Positions 29,371-39,850 of a stretch of 46,687 nt of DNA are shown one piece after another (the stretch's first letter is position 1; each line of letters opens with the position of its first letter). Origin of the DNA: Prorocentrum cordatum (taxonomy: Eukaryota; Sar; Dinophyceae; Prorocentrales; Prorocentraceae). The position numbers were made by a program, and so were the translations under genes. The notes under the pieces are model-generated. The model ran no database searches and had not been told where the DNA came from. It saw nothing but the letters and a program-made list of their open reading frames with translations. The stretch spans positions 1-46,687 of the forward strand of contig CAUYUJ010000679.1 in assembly GCA_963575745.1 (NCBI GenBank), given 5' to 3'.

Positions 29371-30190
29371 CTAACTGCGCTGGCTTTGACAGACCAGCCG
29401 AAGAGCCATGCCGCACATCCACCTCGCCACGGCTTTCGCAACCACCTTTTGGGCCACGGCTCCAACAAAGGAGCGCTGGACAATGAGCTTCATGATCCCC
29501 GTGGATTCCTCGTCCGCGTAGAACCACCGCGTGCCGGGATTACCATGTTCACATTGCAAGCGCACGTGCTGCGCGTAATGGTGTTTGGGGGCCTCTCGCC
29601 ATTGCCGAACATTTCTGTCGATTGCCCTCTTGCTTAACTCCTGGTCCTCACTCGAACAACTCCCCACAGAATGCGGCGCGAGAGCTTTCGTGGCAAGGTT
29701 CCAGCCGACGTCGTTCGAACAATCACAAAACGCAGTCGCGCCTTCCAGAACTCTACGAACAATGCCGCCATGGTCGCTGCCACGGCGCATGGCGTTTTCC
29801 GGAAAGCATGTGCATGTGCGGCCTTTTCACTTCTGTAAACCAGCTCGCGTTCAAATTTGACAGCTGCACTTCGGTGCCCTTCGAGCTGCACTGTCTCGAG
29901 ACCCCCCCCCACGCCTCGTCGCGCCTCGCCGCGGAGCCACGGTCGCCAGGGAAATGCGCGGCAGTATAGCGCAGCAGCCGCAACGCGTTTCCGATTACGT
30001 GGCGGAGCAACCCAAGGTCAATAGCGTGCATGGGGTCGCCAAACACATTGCAGATAGACGTCGCTGGGAGACTGGAAAACGGGCGCACGTTCCGAACGCC
30101 CCCATGCCAATCAAGCCATTCTGTATGATTCTGCCACGCCGTATTGCGCCGTTGAGCGGTCATTGTAGTGTCGTTCCATGGGGCGACCTT
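29371..30190 (-). pseudogene. Decayed dinoflagellate transposon protein (DPMH/GNP type)
   Basis: The N-terminal part holds CNVFGDPMHAIDLG (DPMH at 30037-30026) then LLRHVIGNALRLL. After a frameshift near 29760-29790 the C-terminal part holds KHHYAQHV, then CEHGNPGTRWFYADEE. The pair D(x)MH...LG...GN and, about 150-200 residues on, KHH...H...GNP...Y.DE is, to my knowledge, a recurrent pattern in multicopy transposase-like proteins of dinoflagellates, loosely like plant and fungal Tnp2-type transposases. I infer a role in DNA transposition, not demonstrated. This copy has a broken frame and no zinc-finger or other N-terminal part before about 30190. Confidence 0.6.
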
Positions 30191-30539
30191 TTTGTTCTTG
30201 TTGTTTTTGTTCTCCTGTTGCGAACGGTGGATGGGGAGGGGCCCGAGAGGCTCGGGGGGCGAGGAGGGGCCCGAGAGGCTCGGGGCGATCACCTGCCACT
30301 CGGTGGACCCCCTGAGCCTGGCGGCCATTCCCCCCAGTTCCTGCCCCTCATCTCCACGGCAAGAATTGGGGGGCGGAAAGATACGGATACGTGTTGTCCC
30401 CGGACCTCTCCTGGGGTGCGTTCTGACCAGAATCTCGAGGCGAGTCCAGCGGCGACCACGAGGATTCCCCAGGAGGGCCAGGAGAGGCCGAGAACGAAGG
30501 GGGGACGACACGTGTCCGTACTTTTTTTCTCTCTCCCGA

Positions 30540-30690
30540 AAGAAGGGCGAGGGGGGGGTACCCCCCTCCATACTTCTCGCCCCCCCCCCTCTCCCCCCCC
30601 CCCCTCTCTCCCCCCCCCCCTCCTAATTCTCGCCCCCTCCAAAGTCTCCCTCTGCGGCATCTTCTCCACCCCCCCCCCCCCCTCTCTCTC
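30540..30690. repeat. C-run cluster
   Basis: Runs of 8-14 C separated by short spacers; run lengths are probably not reliable. Confidence 0.85.
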
Positions 30691-31075
30691 CTGCCGCGCC
30701 CCGGCCCCCCGGAGAGGGGCCGCCCCGAGGTCGTCGGGGTCTGCGGGCGCGTCTGGGCGGCACCGCGGCCAGACATGGCAGGCCCGAAAGGGCTGGCCAG
30801 GCCGAGCGAAGATGCCAACCGCTCCGCGTCGCCCGTGATGCGCCAAGGCGCGGACACGCAGACCAAAAGCAGCATCTTCTCCCCCCCCCCCCCCCCCTCC
30901 TCTCCTGCCGCGCCCCGGCCCCCCGGAGGGGCCGCCCCGAGGTCGTCGGGGTCTGCGGGCGCGTCTGGGCGGCACCGCGGACAGACTAGCAGGCCCGAAG
31001 GGCTGGCCAGGCCGAGCGAAGATGCCAACCGCTCCGCGTCGCCCACGATGCGCCAAGGGCGCGGACACGCAGACC
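30658..31075 (+). repeat. 214-bp tandem duplication
   Basis: The unit from catcttctcc through a C run, cctgccgcgccccggcc, cgaggtcgtcggggtctgcg, ggcctggccaggccgagcga-type sequence and gcagaccaaaag occurs twice (starts about 30658 and 30872; ctgccgcgcc at 30691 and 30905). The copies are almost identical, so the duplication is recent. Confidence 0.9.
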
Positions 31076-31080
31076 AAAAG

Positions 31081-32080
31081 GCGAATGGGAGGCCACCGTG
31101 GGCGGCTTCCACACATCCGTCGGGCCAGCGGTCGCCACTCCAATCGGTGGTGGGGTACGTGCCGCCCATGAGCGATGCGAGGGGCCACGCAATGATCGCC
31201 ATGATCGTGCTTGTCGTATCTGGCGCTTTGCAGCGATCAAGAAAGCCAGAACTCAGAAACTTGAAATCTGTTGTGCACAAATAATCGCCTTAAAAACCAG
31301 ACCACGACATGCAGTCGAATGACATCGGGCTGACTGGCACAGCGTCACTATGCAATGATATCGGCACTGCGTGCCCCCATAGATCATAATCGGTAACATG
31401 TGAACCCTGACCGAGGAAACACCTCCGTGATGTCACTCTTCCGCGGGCGGCCGAGGTCTGATATCGTCGACCACCAGCGGCGCAGAGATGAGCAGGGATG
31501 TGGGTGGTCACCGTCCCCCACGGATCTACTTTTCCAACGCTCGTTCAAATTGCGGTACAAGTATGAAAACCAATTGCACAGAGCCGATATATAGGGCGCG
31601 TGGATGAAGCAACGGGAAGACACCGATTCTGCGCTTCAACATATTCTGTGGGAGCTTGAATTCAACTGGGGTTGGCGCCCCAGGGCACTGGTTCTCAATG
31701 GTCCGTAACCACTGTTGCAAGCAATGTCGGGGATGTCTACATGTGGTCCCGGACCCTGCAAGTGCGCACAACGGTGAAGGGCTCTGAGATCCACCAGTAT
31801 CGAGGTCCACGTGATCTCGCACTCCCAAACCCCCAGGCGAGCTGCTCAAGGAGAAAATCCGCCAACGCGCCATCCCTATCTCAATGTCACCCCCTGGCAG
31901 CAGAGCGCTGAACATGACCAAGCATTTCGCAAATCAAACGTGAGAAGAGTCAGTGTCTTGCAAACGTGCCCCAGACGCCTTGCAACGGAATGAAGCATGG
32001 CCAAAACGGCTATGTAATCGCAACAACGAGGGCGACGCTGAAGGTGGCACCAGGCCGACAAACGCTATTTTTATCAAGGC
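31081..32080. other. No recognised gene
   Basis: Less repetitive than its neighbours. A minus-strand frame at 31526-31921 has mixed composition but no recognisable motif. Confidence 0.4.
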
Positions 32081-32082
32081 CG

Positions 32083-32200
32083 ATTCTACACCACAGCGCC
32101 TGTCCAGCGTGCGCCACGACGCCTCCGTGCACCAACTGCTTGTGTACACCGCAGCACCTGTCTAGACAACAGTGCCTGTGTGCACCACAATGCCATGTTA
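32083..32200 (+). repeat. 18-bp minisatellite, locus 4
   Basis: Six or so units of tacaccacagcgcctgtc type, the same family as 10095, 11555 and 12240. Confidence 0.85.
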
Positions 32201-32920
32201 CGCAATGGCATGATTTTGCGAACTCTTCTGTGACGCTCGCTATCTTGGCGGGATGGCGGAAGCCCCCCCCCATCGTCGGTCGGCCCGCGAGTTTCTACGT
32301 CCTCTGCCTCCATCGAGCCCGACTGTGCTGGGCCGCGTCGTTTCTTACAGTACCTGCGCTCTCACATTCCATTGCGTTTTACCCTGGGAGTGGCGGCAGT
32401 CTAATATATTATGTTTGTTTACCCTACTCTACTCTGGCGGAATGGCGGCCGCCGGTAGTACATTAATTTTTACAACGCCCGACCTTGCTAGACTACGGTT
32501 TACCCCCAACGGTTTTAGATCACCCTGGCAGACTGGCTGTAGCCTGTGGGATACACGTGCGTGCGCACACACACCACATCACATACACGTCCCCATCTGC
32601 ACCCGCATCGCCCCCAGCCCCTGTAGGGGCGCAGTCATGCCGCGGCGAGGTCGGGCACATTGTTTGGGCTTCGATGGTAAGCCCGAGGAGGCTGAAGGGG
32701 CTGGGGATTTGTGGAAACACGCAGGGCAGAGCTGGTAGTGCCAGGAAGGTGGAGGAGGGGTGACGTTTGGACAGATGGTCGAGCCCATCGTCTCGATGTG
32801 ACCAGCAGTTGAGACGCGCAACTGCGCAAGACGATGCGTGAAACACGCAACTGCACAGGACGATGCAATCACCGAGATCCCATCACAACACACCTTTTTC
32901 GACGGCAGCGCAAACAATCC
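32201..32920. other. No recognised gene
   Basis: Short similar pieces ggcgggatggcgg and ggcggaatggcgg at about 32249 and 32434; nothing else supported. Confidence 0.45.
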
Positions 32921-33137
32921 CTAGATGAGGGAGGAAACGACCTTGAGGTACGTGTTGATGTCCTTGGTGAGGCGGCTCACATCCTGCTTGATCTCCTTCA
33001 AACCTGCATTATTCCATCACTCTGCTGGCTTGATCATCGTATCCTCGAAGTGCGAAATCGCCTCGGTGACTGTAGACGGAGCGCCCTTCAGCTTCTTCTC
33101 CAGCGTGGCGTAGTCGGAGTTGCTCTTGTCAGCCAGC
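32921..33137 (-). pseudogene. C-terminal coding block, coiled-coil-like, with one in-frame TGA
   Basis: Reading from 33137 down gives DALADKSNSDYATLEKKLKG, later AISHFEDTM, a TGA at 33017-33019, then WNNAGLKEIKQDVSRLTKDI and a normal TAG at 32921-32923. Codon choice is strongly biased to C/G third positions and the residues form heptad-like helices, so this is real coding sequence. The TGA could be a single change from TGG (giving a Trp pair) in a conserved gene family. Upstream the frame is broken by a CGTCA pentamer expansion at 33139-33160. It probably belongs with the block at 33235-33559. Function unknown. Confidence 0.6.
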
Positions 33138-33234
33138 GCGTCACGTCACGTCACGTCATTTTCTTCTGAACTATCTTGGTCACGCCACGCCGGGGTCGTT
33201 CTTGATCACGGAGACACGGCTGCCCCTGCGCTTA

Positions 33235-33559
33235 GGACGGCTGTGGTGCGTCTCTATCTTCGTCATCATCATCTGGCTTGTCCGCGTCGGGGCCTTCGCC
33301 GGGCTTCAAGCCGCCCCGCTCGTCGCTGTCCTCGCCGTCGTCGCTCACTCCGAAGCCGCGCCCCGAGCCTGTCACGAGCGCAGCTGCACGCCCGATGTCA
33401 GAAAGCGTCAAGCACTGCGGATCCGAGCCAACCTTCTCGGTCCTGCCGCGCTCGGTGCCGCCCATAGCTTCAGGGCAATTGGAATCAGATCTGCGACTGC
33501 GATTGCCATTCGATTTTCCAGAAAACAGACCACCTACGTTTTCAAGAATGACAGACTTG
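33235..33559 (-). CDS. Possible exon: basic/Ser-rich then acidic linker
   Basis: On the minus strand a tcttacag acceptor (about 33560-33567) is followed by an open frame through GLFSGKSNGNRSRRSDSN, an ATG at 33465 (MGGTERGRTEK), then DDGEDSDERGG and a DKPDDDDEDRD acidic run, ending at a stop at 33232-33234. The frame runs from acceptor to stop without interruption and has coherent charge blocks. I suspect it is joined by splicing, or was before decay, to 32921-33137. No domain is recognised. Internal, low-complexity acidic linkers of this kind suggest a nuclear or regulatory protein, but that is speculation. Confidence 0.45.
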
Positions 33560-33690
33560 ACTGTAAGAGAAGTATACGCTCCGTAAAGTAAAAATCTACA
33601 GACCTAACTTGATTCCAGATGTTTCAACTCTTCTTGAGGAAAAGCAAGAACATCTGGCGAACATGTAGGTGGCAGCTTTTCTTGAACATC

Positions 33691-34514
33691 TCATACAAAA
33701 CGCAAAACTGCACATGCAATATAAACAACCCGACATCCGATGCTAGATACGGTGGTCCCGCGGAGCTTCTGGGCAGTCCAAGGGAGGGGTGGGTCTCGTG
33801 GGCCGTCCTGGAAGTCCGTCGTTGTTTTTCTTTTTGTTTTCTCCCCAGCGCTGATTTGGTTCCAACTAAGTCCTTGGTACGTCGTAAGTTTGAAACGCTT
33901 GTGCTGCTTCCCGTCGGCGCCCGCGACCGTCGCGCAGACCGCGCCGCCCTTGTTCAAGGCCTTCTTCGCGTTCTTCTCCCCGAAGTGCATGCCGATGATC
34001 TGGCCCCAGGTGTAGGAGCTCCCCCTCTCTGTGTGAGCGGTCTCCTTGATGGTGTAGGCGCTCTTGCAGATCCACCCGCTGCCCCAATCCGCGACCTTCT
34101 TGATATTGCCCGTCTTCTTGTCACGAGTTGCCAAGAACCAGAGCTCGCATAGCCCTGATATCTTCTTCTGCTCGCCAGTGTCTGCGCCCTTCTTGTGGCG
34201 TTTGCTCATGTCCCCCCCCCTGCACTGGGTCTCGAACCAATCGGGCACATCCTCATCGACCACCATGTTGTTGTGGAACTCCTGTAACACCCCGCGGTCG
34301 GGTTGCGCATCTGCCGGATCGCGCCGCCCTGCTCTGCCTTGCTCATGTCGGCCCACGGCTTATTCATAATCGCCTTCAGGTTGGACCCGGATTGAGCTTC
34401 GTCATCGTGGGCGGCTGGCTTGCGCAAAGCTGGGCCGACTCCAGTCGCCTTCGTAGGTGCTGGCGATTTGTTGATAGCAGGCTTACCTCTTGCCAAATTC
34501 AGTCTGAGCCCCAT
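33691..34514 (-). pseudogene. Conserved-looking protein of unknown function, one frameshift
   Basis: ATG at 34514 gives MGLRLNLARGKPAINK, later MNKPWADMSKAEQGG. Near 34295-34300 the frame shifts, and the rest reads VLQEFHNNMVVDEDVPDWFE, then MSKRHKKGADTGEQKK, CELWFLATRDKKTGNIKKV, WGSGWICKSAYTIKETAH and YTWGQIIGMHFGEKNAKKAL. The mix of charged and aromatic residues and the G/C-ending codons mark this as coding. The C-terminal part after TTYQGLSW looks less coherent, so the true end may be near 33850, or an intron may lie there. AGAGGTAAG near the ATG resembles a splice donor. I do not recognise a domain. The single shift could be a sequencing error, in which case the gene would be intact. Confidence 0.55.
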
Positions 34515-34555
34515 GGGCCTACGCGGGGACACTGAATACGCGAAATGCTGGACCG

Positions 34556-34848
34556 AAACACAGACACCACAGGTTGCATGAAACATTTTGAGCCGCAAAT
34601 GGCGACGACCGTTGTTTATGGTGGTGTTGCTGTCGTTGTTGGTGATGTTTCTGTTGTCGCTGTAGTTGTTGGTGTTGTTGTGTTCGCTGTTGATGTTGTC
34701 ATTGTGTCCCCAACCATCCTGTGGCGTTGGGTCCTTGTTTTGAAGAGACAGCGCCCCGCATCCCACCTTCCTTCCACCTCCTCCCCCCCCCTCCCCCCCT
34801 CCTTGCCTCTGCTCTCGGCACACCTCTCATGCGTTTCGTTGCCCCACA
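34556..34848. other. Less GC-rich spacer with GTTGTTG/GTTGTCGCTG triplets
   Basis: A loose gtt/gtc triplet tract at about 34610-34710, then C runs. No gene. Confidence 0.6.
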
Positions 34849-34849
34849 G

Positions 34850-35485
34850 GGAGCTTCACCGAAGGCCCCAATGGCGCAGTTCGCGTGCGGTTCCCCCACC
34901 CAGGGAAGCGTTTCGTGGCCTTATAGGAGGCTCCACCGAAGGCCCCAGTGGCGCAGTTCGCGTGCGGTTCCCCCACCCAGGGCAGCGTTTCGTGGCCTTA
35001 TAGGAGGCTCCACCGGAGGCCCCAGTGGCGCAGTTCGCATGCGTTTCCCATGCACAGGGCAGCGCTTCGTGGCCCCATAGGGAGCTCCACCGAAGGCCCC
35101 AGTGGCGCAGTTCGCATGCGTTTCCCATACCCAGGGCAGCGTTTCGTGGCTCCATGGAGAGCTCCACCGAAGGCCCCAGTGGCGCAGTTCGCATGCGGTT
35201 CCCCCGCCCAGGGCAGCGCTTCGTGGCCCCATAGGAACTCCACCGAAGGCCCCGTGGCGCAGTTCGCATGCGGTTCCCCCACCCAGGGCGGCGCTTCGTG
35301 GCTCCATGGAGAGCTCCACCGAAGGCTCCAGTGGCGCAGTTCGCATGCGGTTCCCCCGCCCAGGGCAGCGCTTCGTGGCCCCATAGTGAGCTCCACCGAA
35401 GGCCCGCCCGAGTGGCGCAGTTCGCATGCGGTTCCAATGCCCAAGGCAGCGCTTCGTGGCCCCATAGGGAGCTCCACCGAAAGCG
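34850..35485 (+). repeat. 77-bp tandem array, about eight units
   Basis: ggcgcagttcgc starts at 34873, 34950, 35027, 35104, 35181, 35256, 35333 and 35414: spacings 77, 77, 77, 77, 75, 77 and 81. Landmarks: ctccaccgaaggccccagtg, gcgcagttcgcatgcggttc, cccagggcagcgcttcgtgg. Because 77 is not a multiple of three, the open frames of up to about 250 codons on both strands drift between translations and are not genes. Confidence 0.95.
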
Positions 35486-36509
35486 GCACCCACAACGCGT
35501 TACAAACAATTGCTTATGGTTGGGTCCTTCGCCGGGATAATGTTGTGTTTTGGTGTTGTGTATCCCTTTTCTTATTCTCCTCCGGCCGCAGGCCTGTTGG
35601 GGCCTGGTCATAGTTTATGGCTATAAGTATTGATTATCGTTGTTGTGTTTTTGGTTACAGGGATACTGGTTATAAAGATTCGTTCTAGTTACTTCGAGGA
35701 TGGTGCTAGTTAGTGGGCTTATTTTGGCTACTGTGCTTGCGTTAATGTTATTGGTGCTCGTTTTACCGAGGATGCGGAATAAGAATAAGGTGCAAGGCTA
35801 TATGTAATCAGCATAAGTCCATTGACACGTGCGGCAACTGGTTGGGAGTAACACTTCTGGAGACGGGCGTAAACTGAAGCCAATTGCATCGAATATACTC
35901 GCATCACGAATGGAAGCGAGACAGCCAAATGTGGCGCACGGCGAGAGACAGCGGCACGGCGTCAACAACATCGATAGCGACCTTGCTGCATGCGCCGCCC
36001 CCGCGCCCGCCCACGGAATCACGGGCTGCCCGCCCCGCCCACCCCCGAAGTCAAACAAACGAACAGCTTGAGACCCCGAAGCGAAAACGCGCAAAAAAAA
36101 ACAACGCGGCCACGCAGCAGGGAACAGGGCTCCGCCACAGAAACCTACAATTTCGCACTACGTTTGTAAAATGGAAAACCGAGGGCGGGCCGGATGGGCA
36201 ACCCAGTTCCGCGGAGGAGGCGGCAGAGGGGCGAAGCTCAACAGAGGCCCAGAGTGGAAGACGAGGGAGGTGTGAATTGGTGCGCAAGACTGCAACGCAC
36301 GGCAACGCGCGGGCGCACGCTGCAAAAGTCGGGCACGCGCTGCTGGCAAATCGAACTGCCACCCCACCAAAGAAATCCATCCCTCAATGCACCCGCCCCC
36401 CGTCTCACCCCGCCGCGCCCCCCCCCCCCCCAGATAAGATCTGGCGGCGTGCGAAAATTGGCATGGCCCCCAGCAATCATCATTCACGTAGGCCTGTTTG
36501 CCCCTCTCC
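35486..36509. other. Spacer with no confidently recognised gene
   Basis: 35500-35820 is AT-richer (tataagtattgattatcg, gttatta). 35830-36500 has open frames on both strands, including an antisense frame overlapping the MBD gene; none has a motif. Confidence 0.45.
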
Positions 36510-37097
36510 TTACGGCGCTTTTTTCTCGGGCTCCAAAAGCTCCTTCACCTTCGCCATGCTCCGAAACTCATCGCAGTCAGGGCTGAGGTAGTACGTGTCA
36601 GATTTCCCCTTGGACTCGCCTGATTGACGCCAACGCTCCCGGGTGCTCCATCCCTCGGGCAACTTGAAACTCTTGGGGTCAGGCGTTGCAGGCGCGTCGC
36701 CCTCCTTGCCTCTGGAAGTCTGGTTGCCGCGCCCGGCAAGCGCGGGGCGGCGATCACTGGGCGGCGCGCCGTGGCCTGCTGGAGTCGGGGCCTCTGGGGC
36801 ATCTGCTGGAGCCGGGACCTCTGAGGCCTCTGTTGGAGCCGGGACCTCTGGAAGGGCATCGTCCGCGCCGCCCGCCTCGATGTCGAGCGAAGGCCGCGGC
36901 TCGGACGAAGCGGGCCGAACAGAGACAGGCGACGGCGGCACCGCGGCGGCGGCCTGGGCAACTTCGACCTCGGACCCGTCGCGCGCGGCACTGTTGATGA
37001 GCTCGTTCATCTTCTCCAGCCCCTCCTTGCCAACGCTCTCGAAGTGCTTCTTGGACTTCTTGGGGTAGAGCGCCAGGCGACGCGCAGACATGGCCAT
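36510..37097 (-). CDS. MBD/TAM-like (methyl-CpG-binding) domain protein
   Basis: The ATG at 37097 opens 195 codons to a stop at 36510. Residues 1-40 are basic and helical (YPKKSKKHFESVGKEG). Residues 50-140 are a Pro/Ala-rich linker with a repeated (S)EVPAPxxA motif. Residues 146-189 match the MBD fold consensus: LPEGW, a basic strand, RQSGESKGKSDTYYLSP, then EFRSMAKVKELL. The hallmarks LP.GW, (S/G)KSD.YY.SP and FRS..(E/K)V are all present. MBD and TAM domains bind DNA, in some proteins at methylated CpG; whether this one does is not known. The start is uncertain: the frame continues upstream (37143-37634) across one TGA at 37143-37145 with coding-like sequence, so this may be the second exon or the 3' part of a larger gene. 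Confidence 0.75.
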   Translation of the reverse strand: MAMSARRLALYPKKSKKHFESVGKEGLEKMNELINSAARDGSEVEVAQAAAAVPPSPVSVRPASSEPRPSLDIEAGGADDALPEVPAPTEASEVPAPADAPEAPTPAGHGAPPSDRRPALAGRGNQTSRGKEGDAPATPDPKSFKLPEGWSTRERWRQSGESKGKSDTYYLSPDCDEFRSMAKVKELLEPEKKAP

Positions 37098-37142
37098 GTT
37101 CTTGCAGATCCTAGGCGCCTCCTCTGCAGAATCAACGAGGCT

Positions 37143-37460
37143 TCAGCCCTTCTCTTTGACCCATGGGTTCAATGTTGGTTCATGGTCGAACGCCTTCAGG
37201 AACAGGTCTTTGAACGACTGCCCAGCCCACGCGCCTGATGGGCACTTCTCCAACATCGACATCAACAAGTTTTGGAAAAAGAGGAGTTCGTGCGCAAAGG
37301 GCCCATCCTTCTTCTCGTAGCGTCCAAAATCAAGGCGGCCGTGTTTCCCGTGATGCCCAGTGATCGCGTCAACGACAGGGTCGGCGCTGGCCCCCGGCAG
37401 CGGATCGGCATCATGCAGCGACGGAAATGGGCAGAAACGACGGGGCGCCCGCAGGGGCAA
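37143..37460 (-). other. Upstream in-frame coding-like block of the MBD gene
   Basis: The sequence VVDAITGHHGKHGRLDFGRY, then FAHELLFFQNLLMSMLEKC and QSFKDLFLKAFDHEP, is in the same frame as the MBD ORF and is separated from it by a single TGA and 15 codons. gattctgcag just after that stop could be a splice acceptor. Either an intron, a sequencing error or decay separates the two blocks. No domain recognised. Confidence 0.45.
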
Positions 37461-37599
37461 CCTCGCCTCTTCCTGCTGAGATGTTGCTGCAGTTGCGCGA
37501 GCGGGCCTGAAATGCGGGGCCCGTTCGAGCACCTGCGGCGAGTTTGAGGGCGAGCTGCATTTTTTGGCGCTTGACTGCGCTAAAGAAACATAGCTCGTC

Positions 37600-38004
37600 C
37601 TCTTATCCCCCCCCCCCCTCTCCCCCATCTCCATGCGGAGCAGGCAGGGGGGTGCGAAGACGAGCGGAGAGCAGGATTAGGAGGTGGGGCCGAAGGAACT
37701 GAAGCCAGGTCCCTCGACGCCCTCTCCCCCTCCTGCCCCCCCCCCCCCCGCGTCGAGGGCCTAATCGTTTCTGCGCGCATTCCGTCGCTGCCTTCGCTTT
37801 GGGCCTCCTCTGCGCCACGCCTTCAAGAAGATTCAGTCGTGGATGCCTCGAGCGCGATGGGCCGCGCCAGCTACAACGCGGGCGAAACGCAATGCGCAAT
37901 CGCGTCGGCGAGCTCGCCGCACCGGTCCTCAACTCGCCCCCCCCGCTGGACCTGCGGCGAGGCGGTGACGCGCGCGGCCCCCGCTGTCGAGGCGACGACC
38001 CCTG
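37600..38004. other. C-run rich spacer, no recognised gene
   Basis: C tracts at about 37609-37625 and 37737-37749 with GC-rich sequence between. Confidence 0.5.
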
Positions 38005-38092
38005 TGGGGCCACGAACCCTGTGAGGGGTGCTTCTCAGAAGCCGCTGGTCTGTGGGCGGAGCTCCCTGTGGGGCCGCGAAACTTTCGAGGGG
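38005..38092 (-). repeat. Two stray units related to the 77-bp array
   Basis: ctgtggggccacgaaccctg and gcggagctccctgtggggcc gcgaaac match the array unit at 34850-35485 in inverted orientation. Confidence 0.65.
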
Positions 38093-38264
38093 CGCGCCGA
38101 AATGAAAGTGGATCGCCCATGCTCGCGCCCGCGGGATCGCCGAGGCCCATACTTTGATCGCCAGCACCCCCTAAATCTGCTCGTCGCCGACCCCGCCACG
38201 CGGGGCCACCAGGCGAGTGAGGAAGATTCCGGCCACCATTTGTTTCTTTTGTTTTTTTTTGTTT

Positions 38265-38302
<38 letters not shown>

Positions 38303-38307
38303 CCCTA

Positions 38308-38338
<31 letters not shown>

Positions 38339-38385
38339 TCATCTCTCTCTCTCTCTCTCTATCTCTCTTTCTCTTTATCATTATA

Positions 38386-38429
<44 letters not shown>

Positions 38430-38565
38430 TTTTTTTCTTTATCTCTCTCTCTCTCTCTTTCTCTCTTTCTCTCTCTATCTCTTTTTTTTCTCTCTCTCTC
38501 TCTCTTTCTCTTTGTTTCTCTCTCTCTCTCTATCTCCCTCTTTCTCTCTCTGTATCTATATATGT
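38265..38565. repeat. (CT)n microsatellite
   Basis: About 300 bases of CT with T runs and short interruptions. Confidence 0.97.
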
Positions 38566-38579
38566 GTAAATATATAAAG

Positions 38580-39850
38580 TGCGCGGTAACCGACATGCAT
38601 CTTTCGGGTGGCATTTCGACGCGTGAGATCTGACTGGATCGCCGGCCCTTGCTTGCGGGGACGCACGGCGCGCGACGTCAAGTGCGATCGCCGCCCCTCT
38701 CGGGGGCGCCAGGCGCGCAAGACAGACTAGTCGTTGCTACAACTACAAGTAATACTTAGTAGTAGTGGCGTAATGACTGCATCTGTAAGTATGAACGCGC
38801 CATAATGGTGCAATTCACTTTGAGTTCGCAGATTTCTCAAGCAGGGGGGCATGACATTCGAGCATCGGCCCCCGCATCGCATGGGGCCGAAAACTACGCC
38901 CGCCCCGCGAAAACATCAATCAATCAGAATGAAACTGCGAGCCGAAGCGCGGGGCCGAGAGCGAATGGCGTAAACCGACCCGCCGTTTACGCACAGTTGG
39001 GATCTGGAGAACGAGCCCGACTCTCAAATCTTCGTCCTAGTCCTCAGCGCTCAAGGCCTTGGCCTGTGCCCCAGTCCAACTCCCAGCCCTGGCCTCGAAC
39101 CGCGCCCCCGTGCTTTTGCGACCGCAGCGCGATCGCACGCAGTCATGTGAGCCCACTGCAAGAAGGATTTGGCATCAGGGAATGCTTCCATACGCATAAG
39201 GATTTCGGCCATACCTGTGAAGAAACTATCCATATATATATATATATATACGGATATGTAAGGTGACCCAGCCGTTCGAATGCGGATCCCAGCTTGCATG
39301 CATATGGATGCCGTCTGTATACTTGCGGAGCCCATCCATAACCGTAGAAGCGTTCACGGCGCGCGCCGCAAGGATATGGCCAACGCATATCCATGCGGAA
39401 AACCCGCAGGCATATGAACAATTCACAAACGTATGGAAATTCTACTCGCTTGTAGATTAGCGGTATCCTTCAGGCAAATGGCCAGAAATAAGGAAATCTG
39501 GCCTCAAGGTCTTGTTCCCCTAATGAAGCCACATGTCCGGCAGGCGACGATTTCAACGCAACGCGCAATCAAGCGGGCATTCCGCAGGCGACCGCCGCAG
39601 GCCGACTAAAACGAGTGCGCCTGCCATGAGCAAATGGGCACCTATTGCGTTGAGGTGATGCTTCTGTTCAGTTTTCGTTCCGGTCCGGGCCGCCGCTCGC
39701 CCTTGGGCCCTGGGGCCCCCTGCTGTCGCGCATGTGATTCCAAGTCTCTTCCCCTGTGCACCTGAGCCGAAGCTCAATATCTCGTTGGGCCCCCTGCCCC
39801 CGCGCTGCCACTAGCTGCCGCGTGCTTTTCCTTGCCGGATGGCTGCGCGG
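38580..39850. other. No confidently recognised gene
   Basis: Includes (TA)n at 39231-39251. At 39180-39420 short pieces catatgga/atatccatgcgg recur in both orientations; a looser set of similar pieces lies at 28060-28310. Confidence 0.45.

Noticed and set aside
34856-35611. Open frames of up to 251 codons on both strands, repeating WSSLWGHEAL-type sequence
   Set aside because: They lie wholly in the 77-bp tandem array; the unit is not a multiple of three, so the protein pattern changes register, and both strands are open at once.
35884-36591. Plus-strand frame of 235 codons antisense to the MBD gene
   Set aside because: No recognisable domain, and the MBD domain on the other strand explains the openness of the overlapping part.
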